NCBI GenBank assembly: GCA_048213135.1
Contig: PS015021.1
Span: 85,618 to 141,127, forward strand
Reading direction: 5' to 3'
Source of the DNA: Reclinomonas americana ATCC 50394
Taxonomy: Eukaryota; Jakobida; Jakobea; Jakobida
DNA: 55,510 nt
The position numbers were made by a program, and so were the translations under genes. Numbering within the stretch: the first letter of the stretch is position 1; each line of letters begins with the position of its first letter. Below are positions 12,561 to 23,282 of the stretch, in pieces. Below the pieces are notes generated by a model. That model worked only from the letters and a program-made list of their open reading frames with translations. It was not told where the DNA came from and did no database searches.

Positions 12561-13227
12561 CATGGAGACAATTTGCGCATGCAGTGCTGGTCAAGCGTAC
12601 TGCGTTGCGTCTGACGTTCAAAAATGGGTCGGAGCGCAAGTAGGAGGCGAAGTTGCTGTTGTTGTAGCTTGGGGCTTATTTGACTCTTGCACTCGCTGCC
12701 CTGCGACATTCTTCTTGATTTTCCGCGGTGTGAAATCTTGCAGCCACTACTGCTCACTCTCCCCACCCCCCCTCTCTCTCTCCTTCGCATCACCTGTCAC
12801 CTCCGAGCAGACATATATTCCGTTGTCGTCGCGCACCAAAGAGAATCGTCCGACGATCCCGCTCCCCCCACTTCCACGATATCTTCGCACACGACCTGTA
12901 CATGTATATATATCGGATATTGTGCGTGACCATCGCTCCTCCCGTGCCCCGGAAGCCATGGGCACCATTTCCCTCCGCTCTTCGATAGCCTGGTGCAAGT
13001 GCAGCGGCAGGCGGCCACGCTTCGTCGAGGCGGAACTATTGCAGCATAGTGCCTGCAACATTACAGCTACTAATGCATTCGCTTCAATTCGATGTTGCGC
13101 ATATCCGTTTCGCTCTCACCCCGCGCAGGAGTTCGGAACAACCTCCAGTGCGCATATAAACCCGATGTGCCTGATCTGTGTTCATTCATTCATCTCGTCT
13201 TTCGAGTCAAGGAAAACACCCTCTCCC
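12561..13227. other. Spacer and promoter of the first lectin gene
   Basis: No open frame here looks coding. A CCCC/CTCT tract lies at 12762-12782 and a TATATATATCG run at 12906-12915. The last 100 bases resemble the lectin promoters at 20600 and 23170, sharing GGAACAACCTCCA.TGCG and a TATAAA box. Confidence 0.5.
13155..13160 (+). promoter_or_regulatory. TATA box, lectin gene 1
   Basis: TATAAA lies 68 bases before the ATG, preceded by GGAACAACCTCCAGTGCGCA. The same arrangement occurs before the two other tandem lectin genes, so the element is conserved across paralogues. Confidence 0.7.
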
Positions 13228-14309
13228 ATGAAGTTTGCTTCTGCTCTTCTCTTTGCCGCACTGCTGTGCGTGCTCGCTGTCGCTGCTCGTGCCGACGTGC
13301 TGCGTGCGGCTGGCGGCTACTACCCGCCCACTTCAGTTGACGTTGTCTGCTACGGCGGCAGCTTCATCAAGGTCGTCTCGGCCACCATCCGCGGATGCTC
13401 GCAGGGTGAGTGTGCTCCGCCGGATCCACTCACACAACTCTCTCTCCACTCTCTGTTTCTGACGTGCTGGTGCCTCTCTCTGCACGCTGTGCGCACATGT
13501 GAATGCTCTTGTCACTGCCGATCGTAACTCCCTCTCTCCCTCTCATCGATATCGCGCGCAGCTGACGGCTGCAAGTCCATCGCCACGGACGAATGCAACA
13601 ACGTGAACGACGTCACTCACTACCCGCTGGTGCAAAAGCTGAACGGTGAGACGACTGGCTGGCTGCGCGTGGAGGACTTTGAGGTGCGATTGCTCTTTGC
13701 GTGAATGCTGACAGCGATATCGAACTCATGCAATGTTCCGAACATACGCACCAGTATGCCAGCAAGTGGCTGCAGTCGCGTGTGCTGTACTTTGAGTACC
13801 AGTGCGTGAAGAAGATCGACTACCCGCCGAAGCCGATCCCCAAGCCGGGCCCGATCAAGGTCTACAAGGCGTGCGGTGGCTGGGCTGTTGATCTCGATTG
13901 CCGCTCTGGTGGCAACATCTTCATCGTGTCGGCTGTCGTGCGCGGCGCTGAGACCACCGATGGCTGCTACGGAAACACTGCGTCCAAGGGCCCGTGCGCC
14001 ACCATCAAGAACTACACGGTTGAGTCCCATCTCCACCGCAGCTCTCTCTCTCCTCTCATCCCTTACTTCATTCCGATCTCTTGCGCGCAGCACGAGGTCG
14101 GCTACTCTTGCAACGGCAAGAACCAGTGCTGGAGCCGCGTGGAGGACCTGGAAGGCTCGCCGTTCTCTGGCTACTTTGCCAAGTGCTGGAACCACCAGAC
14201 CAGCTCGGGTGCGCTCGGCAACGGCACCGGCAATGTCGGCTTCCGTGTGCTGGAGATTACCTACAAGTGCATCGACTTCAAGTACTACCACGACGACGTC
14301 GTCTACTAA
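13228..14309 (+). CDS. Secreted SUEL-type galactose/rhamnose-binding lectin, copy 1
   Basis: Four exons (13228-13405, 13562-13683, 13755-14018, 14091-14309) give 260 residues. A signal peptide (MKFASALLFAALLCVLAVAA) is followed by two Cys-rich domains. The second domain fits the SUEL/Gal_Lectin pattern: ACGGWAVDLDC, then IFIVSAVVRGAETTDGC, a central CNGKNQCW, and the end VLEITYKC. The first domain is a shorter, more diverged version (VDVVCYGG to LYFEYQC), joined by a PPKPIPKPGPIK hinge. SUEL lectins bind galactosides or rhamnosides outside the cell, so a role in prey recognition, adhesion or defence is plausible but inferred. The third intron uses a GTTGAG donor. It has no stop in this copy, but in copies 2 and 3 reading through it breaks the frame, which supports splicing. 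Confidence 0.88.
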
Positions 14310-14675
14310 GGAGCCGACTTCCTGTCGAAAATGTCACGGCGCGAGTCTGCAGAGGTGTGCGCCCACACCGGTGCACACAATGATGTGGTGATGATTGCGT
14401 GTCAGTGAAAGCTGCTTTGAAAAGGCACATGAAACTGTCACACCACTTCGGCCAGCTGATTAGCAGTGTGGACGGCAGGCTGACCGCTGCCGTGTGCTGA
14501 CCGTGGTACTTCCCTATAATAATAGAAACTTCACTGATCCATACACAACAATGAGCATCTACCAGTGATCGCCAACAAGTCCAGATTACCATGGCAGGGC
14601 CAAATTCTGGACGCGGGAGCGGCCGCATCGCTCCGGCCGCCGTCCACAGACATGCCATGGACGGACGGTATTACC

Positions 14676-14790
14676 GTCGATTGCCAATGGACAGCGGCCG
14701 AGGTAGTGCCTTGGACGGTGGCAGTGCCGTCAGGTTGCCAATGGACGGCGACCAAGGCAGTGCCCTGGACGGTGGTAGTGCCGTCTGACT
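14676..14790. repeat. Tandem repeat, unit about 52-57 bases
   Basis: About two diverged units built on TTGCCAATGGACGGC, GACCAAGGCAGTGCC and TGGACGGTGGTAGTGCCGTC. A third partial unit precedes them from about 14650. Non-coding by position. Confidence 0.75.
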
Positions 14791-15038
14791 TCCTCCCCCA
14801 TCTAGGTCGGGCAATTTGATGGTAATTTGGCGGTAATGCCTGGCATTACCATTCTTTTGCCAATGGACGGCTGGGACCGGTCCTGTCAGGGTGTGTTGAT
14901 GTTTTGGATATGGTTGGACTTGGTCATCAAGACAGCTGTGTTGCTTGTTTGTTGGTGAATGAAGTTGTTATTGTTGTTGGTTGGACTTGCTCATGAAGAC
15001 TTGTGTAGTTGGTGGGGTGCACGTGAATGTCGGCAAGG

Positions 15039-15088
15039 GATTTGTGGACATTTGTCGCATTATTGGAATGTGGTGAATGAAGTGTTTT
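15039..15088 (+). repeat. 50-base dispersed repeat, copy A
   Basis: Identical at 50 of 50 positions to the reverse complement of 36986-37035. It begins GATTTGTGGACATTTGTCGC and ends GGTGAATGAAGTGTTTT. It lies 63 bases upstream of the start of the Crinkler-like gene, in the same orientation as the gene. Confidence 0.9.
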
Positions 15089-15151
15089 TCTCTCTGTGGA
15101 AAATTCGAATAGTACTTTTTGTGTTTCCCTGCACCCGCAGCAATAGCAACG

Positions 15152-15456
15152 ATGTTTGCCGCTCTCGCCAGCACCGGTGCGTCTCCATCTCACTCCCTCC
15201 CTTTTTCTTAGTTTTCTCCTCACTCTTTCTCGCGACGATGTTGCTCATTCGAGGTCTTCTTCACCACACCACAGGTCGGCTTGCTGCTGTCGCTGCTGCT
15301 GGAGTGAGCACATGTGTTCGCCCTCTCACTGTGCTCTCGCCGCTTCTTGTCAACAAGAGGTGAGGGTGTGTCGGGGTGACAGAGAGAGAGAAACACTGCT
15401 GAGGCGCAAAACGTGCTCATGGATTGTGTAAAGAATGGTGGACGTGGTAGAAGTAC

Positions 15457-15501
<45 letters not shown>

Positions 15502-18106
15502 CATGAGAGAGAGAGAGAGAGCATGAAACTCTAAGGTGAGCAGTGACATGAAGGCGGTGATTCCAGGAGAGTGTGGGAGAGACAAGGAACAAGGAAGAAG
15601 AGAGCGAGCGCACGCATGTGGCATGAAGGGTGAGGGAGCAACGAGAATAGAGTTGCGCTAATGACAGTGACAGAGAGATCGGAGGAGAGTATGTAGAGAA
15701 TCAAATTCTGAAAAGAGAACAACTCATTCTCCCTCTCTCTCTCTCTGTCCTCTCACAGTCGCACGTTCGCCTCCTCCACAGCAGTGAGCGAGCCGCAAGT
15801 TGCTGGCATTATGTACGTTCGTGCTGGTGCGTCGTCATCGTGTTGGTGATGCAGTGCGCGATGCTGGTCTCCTCTCTCTCTCTCTCTCACACACTTTCAC
15901 TCTCTCCTCCTCAACCACCAGCTGTGGAGATGGAGGAGCACATCGCTGCCATGCGCCGTGCCGCTCTGTGGCACGTCGACCCGGCCACCTCCGCGCGTNN
16001 NNNNNNNNNNNNNNNNNNGGGCTCGTACAGGCCGGGCGTCGTGCCGTCCACCAGATACAGGTCGATGTGGCGACCCTCTAGTAAGTCCGCCTCGTCGGGG
16101 GACCGCCACACTCGATCGCCAACGATGAGGTGAGGCTCGTACTTGCCGACGTTGCCGTGACAGAGCAAGATCGTCTTCTCGGCCAGCAGGGCGCGGTAGA
16201 GCACATACATGCCGAACGCCGACTTGGAGCTGGTACAAGAAAGGAAAGAAGAGAGCAGTGAGAAGCGAGGACGAACCACGGCACGACGCAAGTCACAGCA
16301 ACTCAACATGCCAGGCGTGCCCGTGATGAAGAAACTGGAAAGCTTTCCACGGGACCGAGCAGGATCCAAGCCGCCGAGGCCGGCGGATGAGGAGTACAGG
16401 CGGTCGTAAAAGTCACGCACAAAGAGAATGGGCGACTTTGTGCCAGGCCACGTAAAGCCCTTCTCCAATTCGATGTAGGTGGCGTGTGTAATGTCGTTCG
16501 TCTTGGTNNNNNNNNNNNNNNNNNNNNNNNNNNNNNNNNNNNNNNNNNNNNNNNNNNNNNNNNNNNNNNNNNNNNNNNNNNNNNNNNNNNNNNNNNNNNN
16601 NNNNNNNNNNNNNNNNNNNNNNNNNNNNNNNNNNNNNNNNNNNNNNNNNNNNNNNNNNNNNNNNNNNNNNNNNNNNNNNNNNNNNNNNNNNNNNNNNNNN
16701 NNNNNNNNNNNNNNNNNNNNNNNNNNNNNNNNNNNNNNNNNNNNNNNNNNNNNNNNNNNNNNNNNNNNNNNNNNNNNNNNNNNNNNNNNNNNNNNNNNNN
16801 NNNNNNNNNNNNNNNNNNNNNNNNNNNNNNNNNNNNNNNNNNNNNNNNNNNNNNNNNNNNNNNNNNNNNNNNNNNNNNNNNNNNNNNNNNNNNNNNNNNN
16901 NNNNNNNNNNNNNNNNNNNNNNNNNNNNNNNNNNNNNNNNNNNNNNNNNNNNNNNNNNNNNNNNNNNNNNNNNNNNNNNNNNNNNNNNNNNNNNNNNNNN
17001 NNNNNAACAAGGTGACCATGTCACTGCTCATCACGTCGCCCAACCGACTGCTCTGGAAGGATTTCGAGAAATTCGGCGCGGAGAAGTTGTATTTTCCAAC
17101 GTATGAGTATGAGGAAATCGAGCTGCTGCAACAAGTGGCATTCCCCAGCCAGGACCGCAAGGAGGTGCGGCAGCGGTACCTCAAGTGGGGCGGATCGGCG
17201 CGCTTGGTGCTCGCCAACGTCGGCGCTGGCGCACAACTGGAGTTGCTGAGCGCGTTTTCCCGCTTCATGCCCGAGGACCTTATCCGAGCGGCGGGCACTC
17301 TCAACGACCGCGAGGACACCACCGCCGGTGGCATCTCACACCGCCTCGTGCACCTCGTTGTCAACCGCGATGACTTTAGGCTCACCTGCGTCGACTTTGC
17401 GTCACACTACGTGATGAAGGAGCTGTTCCGGCTCTGGCACGTCTCCGCCCGGCAGAACGCCAGGTTCCTGCTGTCGGGGCTGCGCGTGCTGGGTGCTGTC
17501 GGCTCGGTGCTCTACGGTCACATGTTTGAGGAGATGGCGCATGGCGTGTTGGCTGCCGGAGGCCAGTTTGCGTGCCGTGAGCTGCTCACCAGCGGCGGTG
17601 GTGTGGAGACGAAGGTGGAGATTCCGCGGTGCGCGATGCACGAGTTTGACGATGTGGCGCAGGTGGTGGCGGCGGCTGTGGCCGGTGGCGGACCCCACTA
17701 CTGGCGGCCGTTGGCCAAGAACTTTGCTGCCGTGGACTTTGTGATGTCGGTCAGCGACGGATCTGCCGCCTTCACCGTCGGTAACATGACCGTCAACGAA
17801 GACCACACCATCAAGGCAGTGACCAAGAGTGGCAGGAGCGGTTTGGTGGCGATGCTGCGAGCACTGGGCTGCAAGGAGGATGAGCCCGTGAGGTTTTATT
17901 GGGTGGTGCCTGCACACGTGTTCAAGGTGATGAACAGGCCAGCGGCTGTGACGCCGTCGGGAAAGAAGAAGAAGAAGGCAGAGGAGGAGAAGGAGGAGAA
18001 AGAAGAAGCGGCGGTGGCGGTGGCGCAGGAGCTGAGCAGACGATTGCGACAGTTTGCATTGTGTGTGGATGTTGATCCCGCTGATGAGCTCGAGAGGGCT
18101 AAGTGA
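15152..18106 (+). CDS. Crinkler/RHS-type P-loop protein, split by a misoriented contig
   Basis: The plus strand gives a 5' part (exons 15152-15176, 15275-15359, 15759-15826, 15922-15998) and a 3' part (17006-18106). Between them, 16019-16507 is bounded by N on both sides and codes only on minus (exons 16507-16308 and 16229-16019, GTTGAG donor). It carries ITGTPGISKSAFGMYVLY, a Walker A motif, and then IDLYLVDGTTP. The 3' part opens with LLITSPNRLLWKDFEKFG and continues to LKWGGSARLVL, which is what follows that segment in Crinkler/RHS proteins. So one gene appears broken by a flipped contig. The N-terminus looks like a mitochondrial presequence (MFAALASTGR, then RTFASSTA). The C-terminus has a KKKKK and Glu-rich stretch. 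Crinkler/RHS proteins are NTPase-bearing proteins found across eukaryotes and first known as oomycete effectors; the role here is unknown. Membership of the 5' part in the same gene is inferred. Confidence 0.75.
15999..16018. other. Assembly gap, 20 N placeholder
   Basis: Fixed-size gap on the left of the contig 16019-16507. Gaps of exactly 20 N also occur at 4012 and 27038, so this size is a placeholder and not a measured distance. Confidence 0.99.
16508..17005. other. Assembly gap, 498 N
   Basis: Right-hand boundary of the contig 16019-16507. The protein order predicts that only a few codons are missing next to 17006 once the contig is turned round; the larger missing piece would then lie on its other side. 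Confidence 0.99.
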
Positions 18107-18948
18107 AAACGCGGTCGACGGCGTTTTAGAGAAAGAGAGAGGGAGGGAGCGAGAGTGTCACAGCAGAGCAAGGAATTAATAGAACTTGCTGCAACTCGAA
18201 TCCATCTTGTGCAACTCTTCTTCTCGCATCCTCCTCTATTGCTTTTCCTTCTGCTGATGTGCGTGACAGCGATGCTGAAGCAGTTGCCAGTGGGTCGGCG
18301 ATGGACGGCCACGATGGCAGCAGAGAAATGTGTACATGTTGGCGTACAGTATTTATCGCGATGACTTCTACTATCGATTTTCTCCAACGCATGCATATGA
18401 TCACTGCATGTGCTTCGTGCCTCAAATCGATATTGGGGTTTGATATACAGTAGGTAGGTGTTGATGTTTTCGGATACGTATCATCTCCACTGTGCATCTG
18501 TGTTTGTACATGGTCGCCTGTCAATCACCTTCTTCCTCCCACTGCTAGCAGCCACCTGGTCAGTGGCTGCCACAGTGGTGATCACCTACCAACAACAACA
18601 ACAACCAACAACATTGCGCTGCGACTTTTGTCTCCTCTCGCCGCGATGCATGCCAACTTCACCAACTACATGACACGCTCGCTACACTCTACTGCTCAAC
18701 ATCACCAACTCAACTGCAACCACGGTACCATGGCCACCTCTGCAACGCTCCCGTCTTCCTTCCATTGCCGTTCGATCATGATCTGGACCCCCGCTTCTGC
18801 TGTGTTGCCTGGCTTGGCCTTCTCCCGAGATTGGTGTGGGACACCACCTGCTGCTGATATCGATATCGATGGCCGATGATGCATATGGGCTCGATGGCTG
18901 GCCATGGTGCACGTGATTGCCGCTGCTGCATGACCGATGGACCATGGA

Positions 18949-19050
18949 AGGGATCACTTGCCGTCACAACTTTGGGAGGGATCACTGGCCGTCACAACTT
19001 TGGGAGGGATCACTGGCCGTCACAACTTAGGAAGGGATCGTCGGCCGTCA
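18949..19050. repeat. Tandem repeat, about 26-base unit, four copies
   Basis: Units read GGGATCACTGGCCGTCACAA plus CTTTGGGA, with small changes in each copy. Non-coding by position. Confidence 0.85.
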
Positions 19051-19205
19051 CAACTTGGGTACCCCACAACTTTGAGAGGTAGACTATTATTTTATTTTTT
19101 TCAAAAAAAAAAAAAAAAGAATGTACCGTGGTGGTGGTAATGCTTCATGATCAACTGCAGTAGTACGATGGGTGGTGGTGACTATACCTATAGTAGATGG
19201 TGGTG

Positions 19206-19370
19206 ACCTATAGTTATTTTTTTTTTTAAAAAAAGGAAAGGGATCCGGAGGGTTTGGTTACCTTCGAGTGCTTTATACCTTTCATTGACTATCATTCACT
19301 ATCATGACTACCATGGTTAATGACTATACCTATACCTCCTATAGTTATTTTTTTTTAAAAAAAGGAAAAG
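19206..19370. repeat. Pair of direct repeats with T-run/A-run palindromes
   Basis: CCTATAGTTATTTTTTTT followed by AAAAAAAGGAAA occurs at about 19206 and again at about 19338, each leading into GGTTGGTTA-like sequence. The T-run/A-run core can fold back on itself. A related T/A-rich stretch lies at 19090-19120. Confidence 0.65.
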
Positions 19371-19529
19371 GGGTTGGTTATTTGAGTGCGATTGACTTTG
19401 GTTGCGATTGACTGTACGCGTATACTGCAGCTGATAATGACCGCATGCGACCGATCATCGAGCCATCATCACCAACGACAATCATCCAACGAGCCCGCCA
19501 AAGGCGATCAGCAGCAGGTGGTCTCTCGC

Positions 19530-20717
19530 ACCGAAGACTGGATGTAGTGCAGGCAGTGCACGACCGCAGATTACGCCGAAAATCAATGCAAGCGCGTTCA
19601 ATCCACAGCTGTTCAAGATCTCAACAACCGCTGTTATGTGATGATATCGATATCGATATCGCGATGCAGATTATCGATTGCAATTCTGGACTTGTTCTCG
19701 AGCTCGATCGCTGCGAAGCTCCAAGAGCGAACACACCGGTTCCCACCCCCTCCCCCCCTGCCGCATGCCCATTGCCCAAACACACCCACACACACGCGCG
19801 TTGTGACACTCACACACACGCCAAGACTGGAGTTGGACTTGGTTATCAAGACAACTCGTACTGGTGGTGCTACGCGTTGTTCGTTAGTGAATTCCAATGA
19901 ACTCTTTGGGTACGGTGTGCCTCTCCGTCATGATGGCACTTTCACTGGGCACACACAACAGATGGCATCCACCGGTGACTCCTGCGGTCTTCGAATTCAG
20001 TGCTGTTCGTATTGATCTCACCTCTTTCATTTGCGATCACACCGCTGTCCACATCAACAAGTCCGCCAATGTGATGACAGCGGTGCTCTCTGTGGTGCAT
20101 CGGGCTCGTCCGTCAAGGCAGCGGTTTAATAGCTGTGCACTGTCAGTACAGTATCTGCAAAGTTGCAATTCCCCCTTCCGCACAGAAACCACACACGATC
20201 GCGACCGGCAAGGAACAGACAACAACACTGCTTGCGCTTGCAAACAGATGTCCATGAACACGTGGGCATGTACATGGAAGCAGACAAACACCCGCTGCGA
20301 GTGTAGGAACTAACGCCACTGGTGCGATTGAGAGTGCATCTTGCCTCACCGGTGATGATCACAGCTGCAGTGACCAGTCGATTGCCGACACACACACACT
20401 CACTCGGCTGCAGCGACATCAAAGCGCAGTTTGTCTGTCCAGAGTGATCACTGACTGAACGCGATAATAGTCACCAAGGGCATGCACGCACCGTGTGGCG
20501 TGCTTCAGAACCCGCGCGCCATCGGGGAAGAACAGCGATATCCGTCATTCCGCAGATCTGATTCGTTTCGCTTATTCTCACTCCCCGGCTGGAGTTGTCT
20601 CGTGGTTTCGGAACAACCTCCACTGCGGATATATAAACTCGATGAGGTGTGCTCTCCTGTCATCAATCCCATCTCGTCTTGCGAGCCAAGGAAAACACTC
20701 ACTCTCACACTCCTCTC
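19530..20717 (+). repeat. Segmental duplication, 5' flank of lectin 2
   Basis: Matches 22132-23282 closely over its length, up to the lectin start codons. Differences are small indels. The largest is the GATATC array at 19640, which is expanded here and reduced to one unit in the other copy. Confidence 0.9.
20632..20637 (+). promoter_or_regulatory. TATA box, lectin gene 2
   Basis: TATATAAA context in GCGGATATATAAACTCGATG, 81 bases before the ATG, preceded by GGAACAACCTCCACTGCG. The element is shared with lectins 1 and 3. Confidence 0.75.
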
Positions 20718-21797
20718 ATGAAGTTTGCTTCTGCTCTTCTCTTTGCCGCACTCTTGTGCGTGCTTGCTGTCGCTGCTCGTGCCGACGTGCTGCGTGCGGC
20801 TGGAGGCTACTACCCGCCCACTTCAGTTGACGTTGTCTGCTACGGCGGCAGCTTCATCAAGGTCGTCTCGGCCACCATCCGCGGATGCTCGCAGGGTGAG
20901 TGTGCTCCGCCGGATCCACTCACACAACTCTCCCTCCACTCTGCTTCTACCGCGCTTGCACCTCTCTGCACGCTGTGCGCACATGTGAATGCTCTTCTCA
21001 CTGCCGATCGTATCTCCCTCTCTCCCTCTCATCGCGCGCAGCTGACGGCTGCAAGTCCATCGCCACGGACGAATGCAACAACGTGAACGACGTCACTCAC
21101 TACCCGCTGGTGCAAAAGCTGAACGGTGAGACGACTGGCTGGCTGCGCGTGGAGGACTTTGAGGTGCGATTGCTCTTTGGTGAATGCGGACTGACAGCGA
21201 TGCAAATACCGAACTCATGCAATGTTCCGAACACACGCACCAGTATGCCAGCAAGTGGCTGCAGTCGCGTGTGCTGTACTTTGAGTACCAGTGCGTGAAG
21301 AAGATCGACTACCCGCCGAAGCCGATCCCCAAGCCGGGCCCGATCAAGGTCTACAAGGCGTGCGGTGGCTGGGCGGTCGATCTCGATTGCCGCTCTGGTG
21401 GCAACATCTTCATCGTGTCGGCTGTTGTGCGCGGCGCTGAGACCACCGACGGCTGCTACGGAAACACTGCGTCGAAGGGTCCGTGCGCCACCATCAAGAA
21501 CTACACGGTTGAGTCCCATCTCCACCGCTGCTCTCTCCCCTCATCCCTCACCTCATTCCGATCTCTTGCGCACAGCACGAGGTCGGCTACTCGTGCAACG
21601 GCAAGAACCAGTGCTGGAGCCGCGTGGAGGACCTGGAAGGCTCGCCGTTCTCTGGCTACTTTGCCAAGTGCTGGAACCACCAGACCAGCTCGGGTGCGCT
21701 CGGCAACGGCACCGGCAACGTCGGCTTCCGTGTGCTGGAGATCACCTACAAGTGCATCGACTTCAAGTACTACCACGACGACCGCGACGTTGACTAA
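20718..21797 (+). CDS. Secreted SUEL-type lectin, copy 2
   Basis: Four exons (20718-20895, 21042-21163, 21244-21507, 21576-21797) give 261 residues. The protein is almost identical to copy 1 through both domains and differs mainly at the C-terminus, where it ends in HDDRDVD. It has the same signal peptide, Pro/Lys hinge and SUEL signature (ACGGWAVDLDC, CNGKNQCW, VLEITYKC). Intron 3 starts GTTGAG; reading through it would break the frame, which confirms the splice. The 3' flank matches copy 1 and the 5' flank matches copy 3, so this gene links two duplication events. Confidence 0.88.
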
Positions 21798-22131
21798 GGA
21801 GCCGGCTACCTGTCGAAAATGTCACGGCGCGAGTCTGCAGAGGTGTGCACCCACACTGGTGCACACACGACGGTGTGGTGTTTGCGTGTCAGTGAAAGCT
21901 GCTTTGAAAAGGCACATGAAACCGTCACACCACTTCAGCCAGCTGATTAGCAGTGTGCATGTGGTCTTGATGAGTGTTGGACCTGTTGATTCACAGCCGC
22001 ACAACAGGCCTACAGCGCCGGCCTTCACCTGCGCCACCTTGCTTGCGTCACGGACCGATACCTGGCCCGGGCCCGCGCGCTGTGGCTAGCGCTTTGCGTT
22101 GTTTGCCTGACGTTGGCATTCTACGTATACC

Positions 22132-23282
22132 GAAGACTGCAGTCAGTGCACGACCGCAGATTACGCCGAGCGTCTATGCAAGCGCGTTCAATCCACAGCT
22201 GTTCAACAACCGCTGTTACGTGATATCGCGATGCTGATTGCAATTCCGCACTTGTTCTCGTGCGAAGCTCCAAGAGCGAACACACCGGTTCCCACCCCCC
22301 TCCCCCCTGCCGCATGCCCACTACCCAATCACACCCACACACACGCGCGTACATTTTTAGCGTTGTGACACTCCCAGTTATCAAGACAACTCGTACTGGT
22401 GGTGCTGTTCGTTGGTGAATTCGAATGAACTGTTACTTCGGGTATGGTGTGCCTCTCCGTCGTGATGGCACCTTCACTGGGCACACACAACAGATGGCAT
22501 CCACCGGTGACCGCCGACAAACTTCCTGCGGTCTTCAGCTGTTCGTATTGTTCTCACCTCTTTCGTTTGCAATCACACCGCTATCCACATCAACAAGTCC
22601 GCCAATGTGATGACAGCGGTGCTCTCTGTGGTGCATAGGGCTCGTCCGTCAAGGCAGCGGTTTAATAGCTGTGTGCTGTCAGTACAGTATCTGCAAAGTT
22701 GCAATTCCCCCTTCCGCACAGAAACCACACACGATCGCGACCGGCAAGGAACAGACAACAACACTGCTTGCGCTTGCAAACAGATGTCCATGAACACGTG
22801 GGCATGTACATGGAAGCAGACAAACACCCGCTGCGAGTGTAGGAACTACAACGCCACTGGTGCGATTGAGAGTGCATCCTGCCTCACCGGTGATGATCAC
22901 AGCTGCAGTGACCAGTCGATGCGATTGCCGACACACACACACTCACTCGGCTGCAGCGACATCAAAGCGCAGTTTGTCTGTCCAGAGTGATCACTGACTG
23001 AACGCGATAATAGTCACCAAGGGCATGCACGCACCGTGTGGCGTGCTTCAGAACCCGCGCGCGTTCATGCTGATATCAATGCGTCGTCGGGGAAGAACAG
23101 CAATATCCGTCATTCCGCAGATCTGATTCGTTTCGCTTATTCTCACTCCCCGGCTGGAGTTGTCTCGTGGTTTCGGAACAACCTCCACTGCGGATATATA
23201 AACTCGATGAGGTGTGCTCTCCTGTCATCAATCCCATCTCGTCTTGCGAGCCAAGGAAAACACTCACTCTCACACTCCTCTC
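22132..23282 (+). repeat. Segmental duplication, 5' flank of lectin 3
   Basis: Second copy of the block at 19530-20717. It includes the promoter with its TATA box, the Ala-Cys-Lys-Gln-rich false frames near 22700, and the GATATCGCGATGC site near 22222. No gene is evident inside it. Confidence 0.9.
23197..23202 (+). promoter_or_regulatory. TATA box, lectin gene 3
   Basis: TATAAA within GCGGATATATAAACTCGATG, 81 bases before the ATG. The surrounding 60 bases are the same as for lectin 2. Confidence 0.75.

Larger units (their letters stand above)
14310..15151. other. Spacer after lectin 1
   Basis: No gene is seen. Bases 14310-14480 closely match the 3' flank of lectin 2 (21798-21960). A tandem repeat follows at 14676-14790, then a diverged element with GTTGGACTTG.TCAT.AAGAC near 14912 and 14984. 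A 50-base sequence at 15039-15088 is repeated exactly elsewhere in the window. Confidence 0.7.
18107..20717. other. Long spacer rich in small repeats, before lectin 2
   Basis: No convincing gene is found in 2.6 kb. It holds a four-unit tandem repeat at 18949-19050, two near-identical A/T hairpin elements at about 19206-19240 and 19338-19370, and GATATC hexamer runs at 18856 and 19640. From 19530 it is a block duplicated upstream of lectin 3. The last 120 bases are the lectin promoter. Confidence 0.6.

Noticed and set aside
14019-14090. In-frame retention of lectin 1 intron 3
   Set aside because: It is open in copy 1, but in copies 2 and 3 the equivalent stretch breaks the frame, so it is an intron.
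18107-19530. Transposon between lectins 1 and 2
   Set aside because: Repeats are short tandems and A/T hairpins; there are no transposase or reverse-transcriptase motifs and no clear terminal repeats.
20037-20313. Conserved frames in the duplicated lectin 5' flanks (also 22573-22990)
   Set aside because: Similarity is explained by recent DNA duplication. The frames are short, Cys-rich by chance, and lie upstream of the TATA box.
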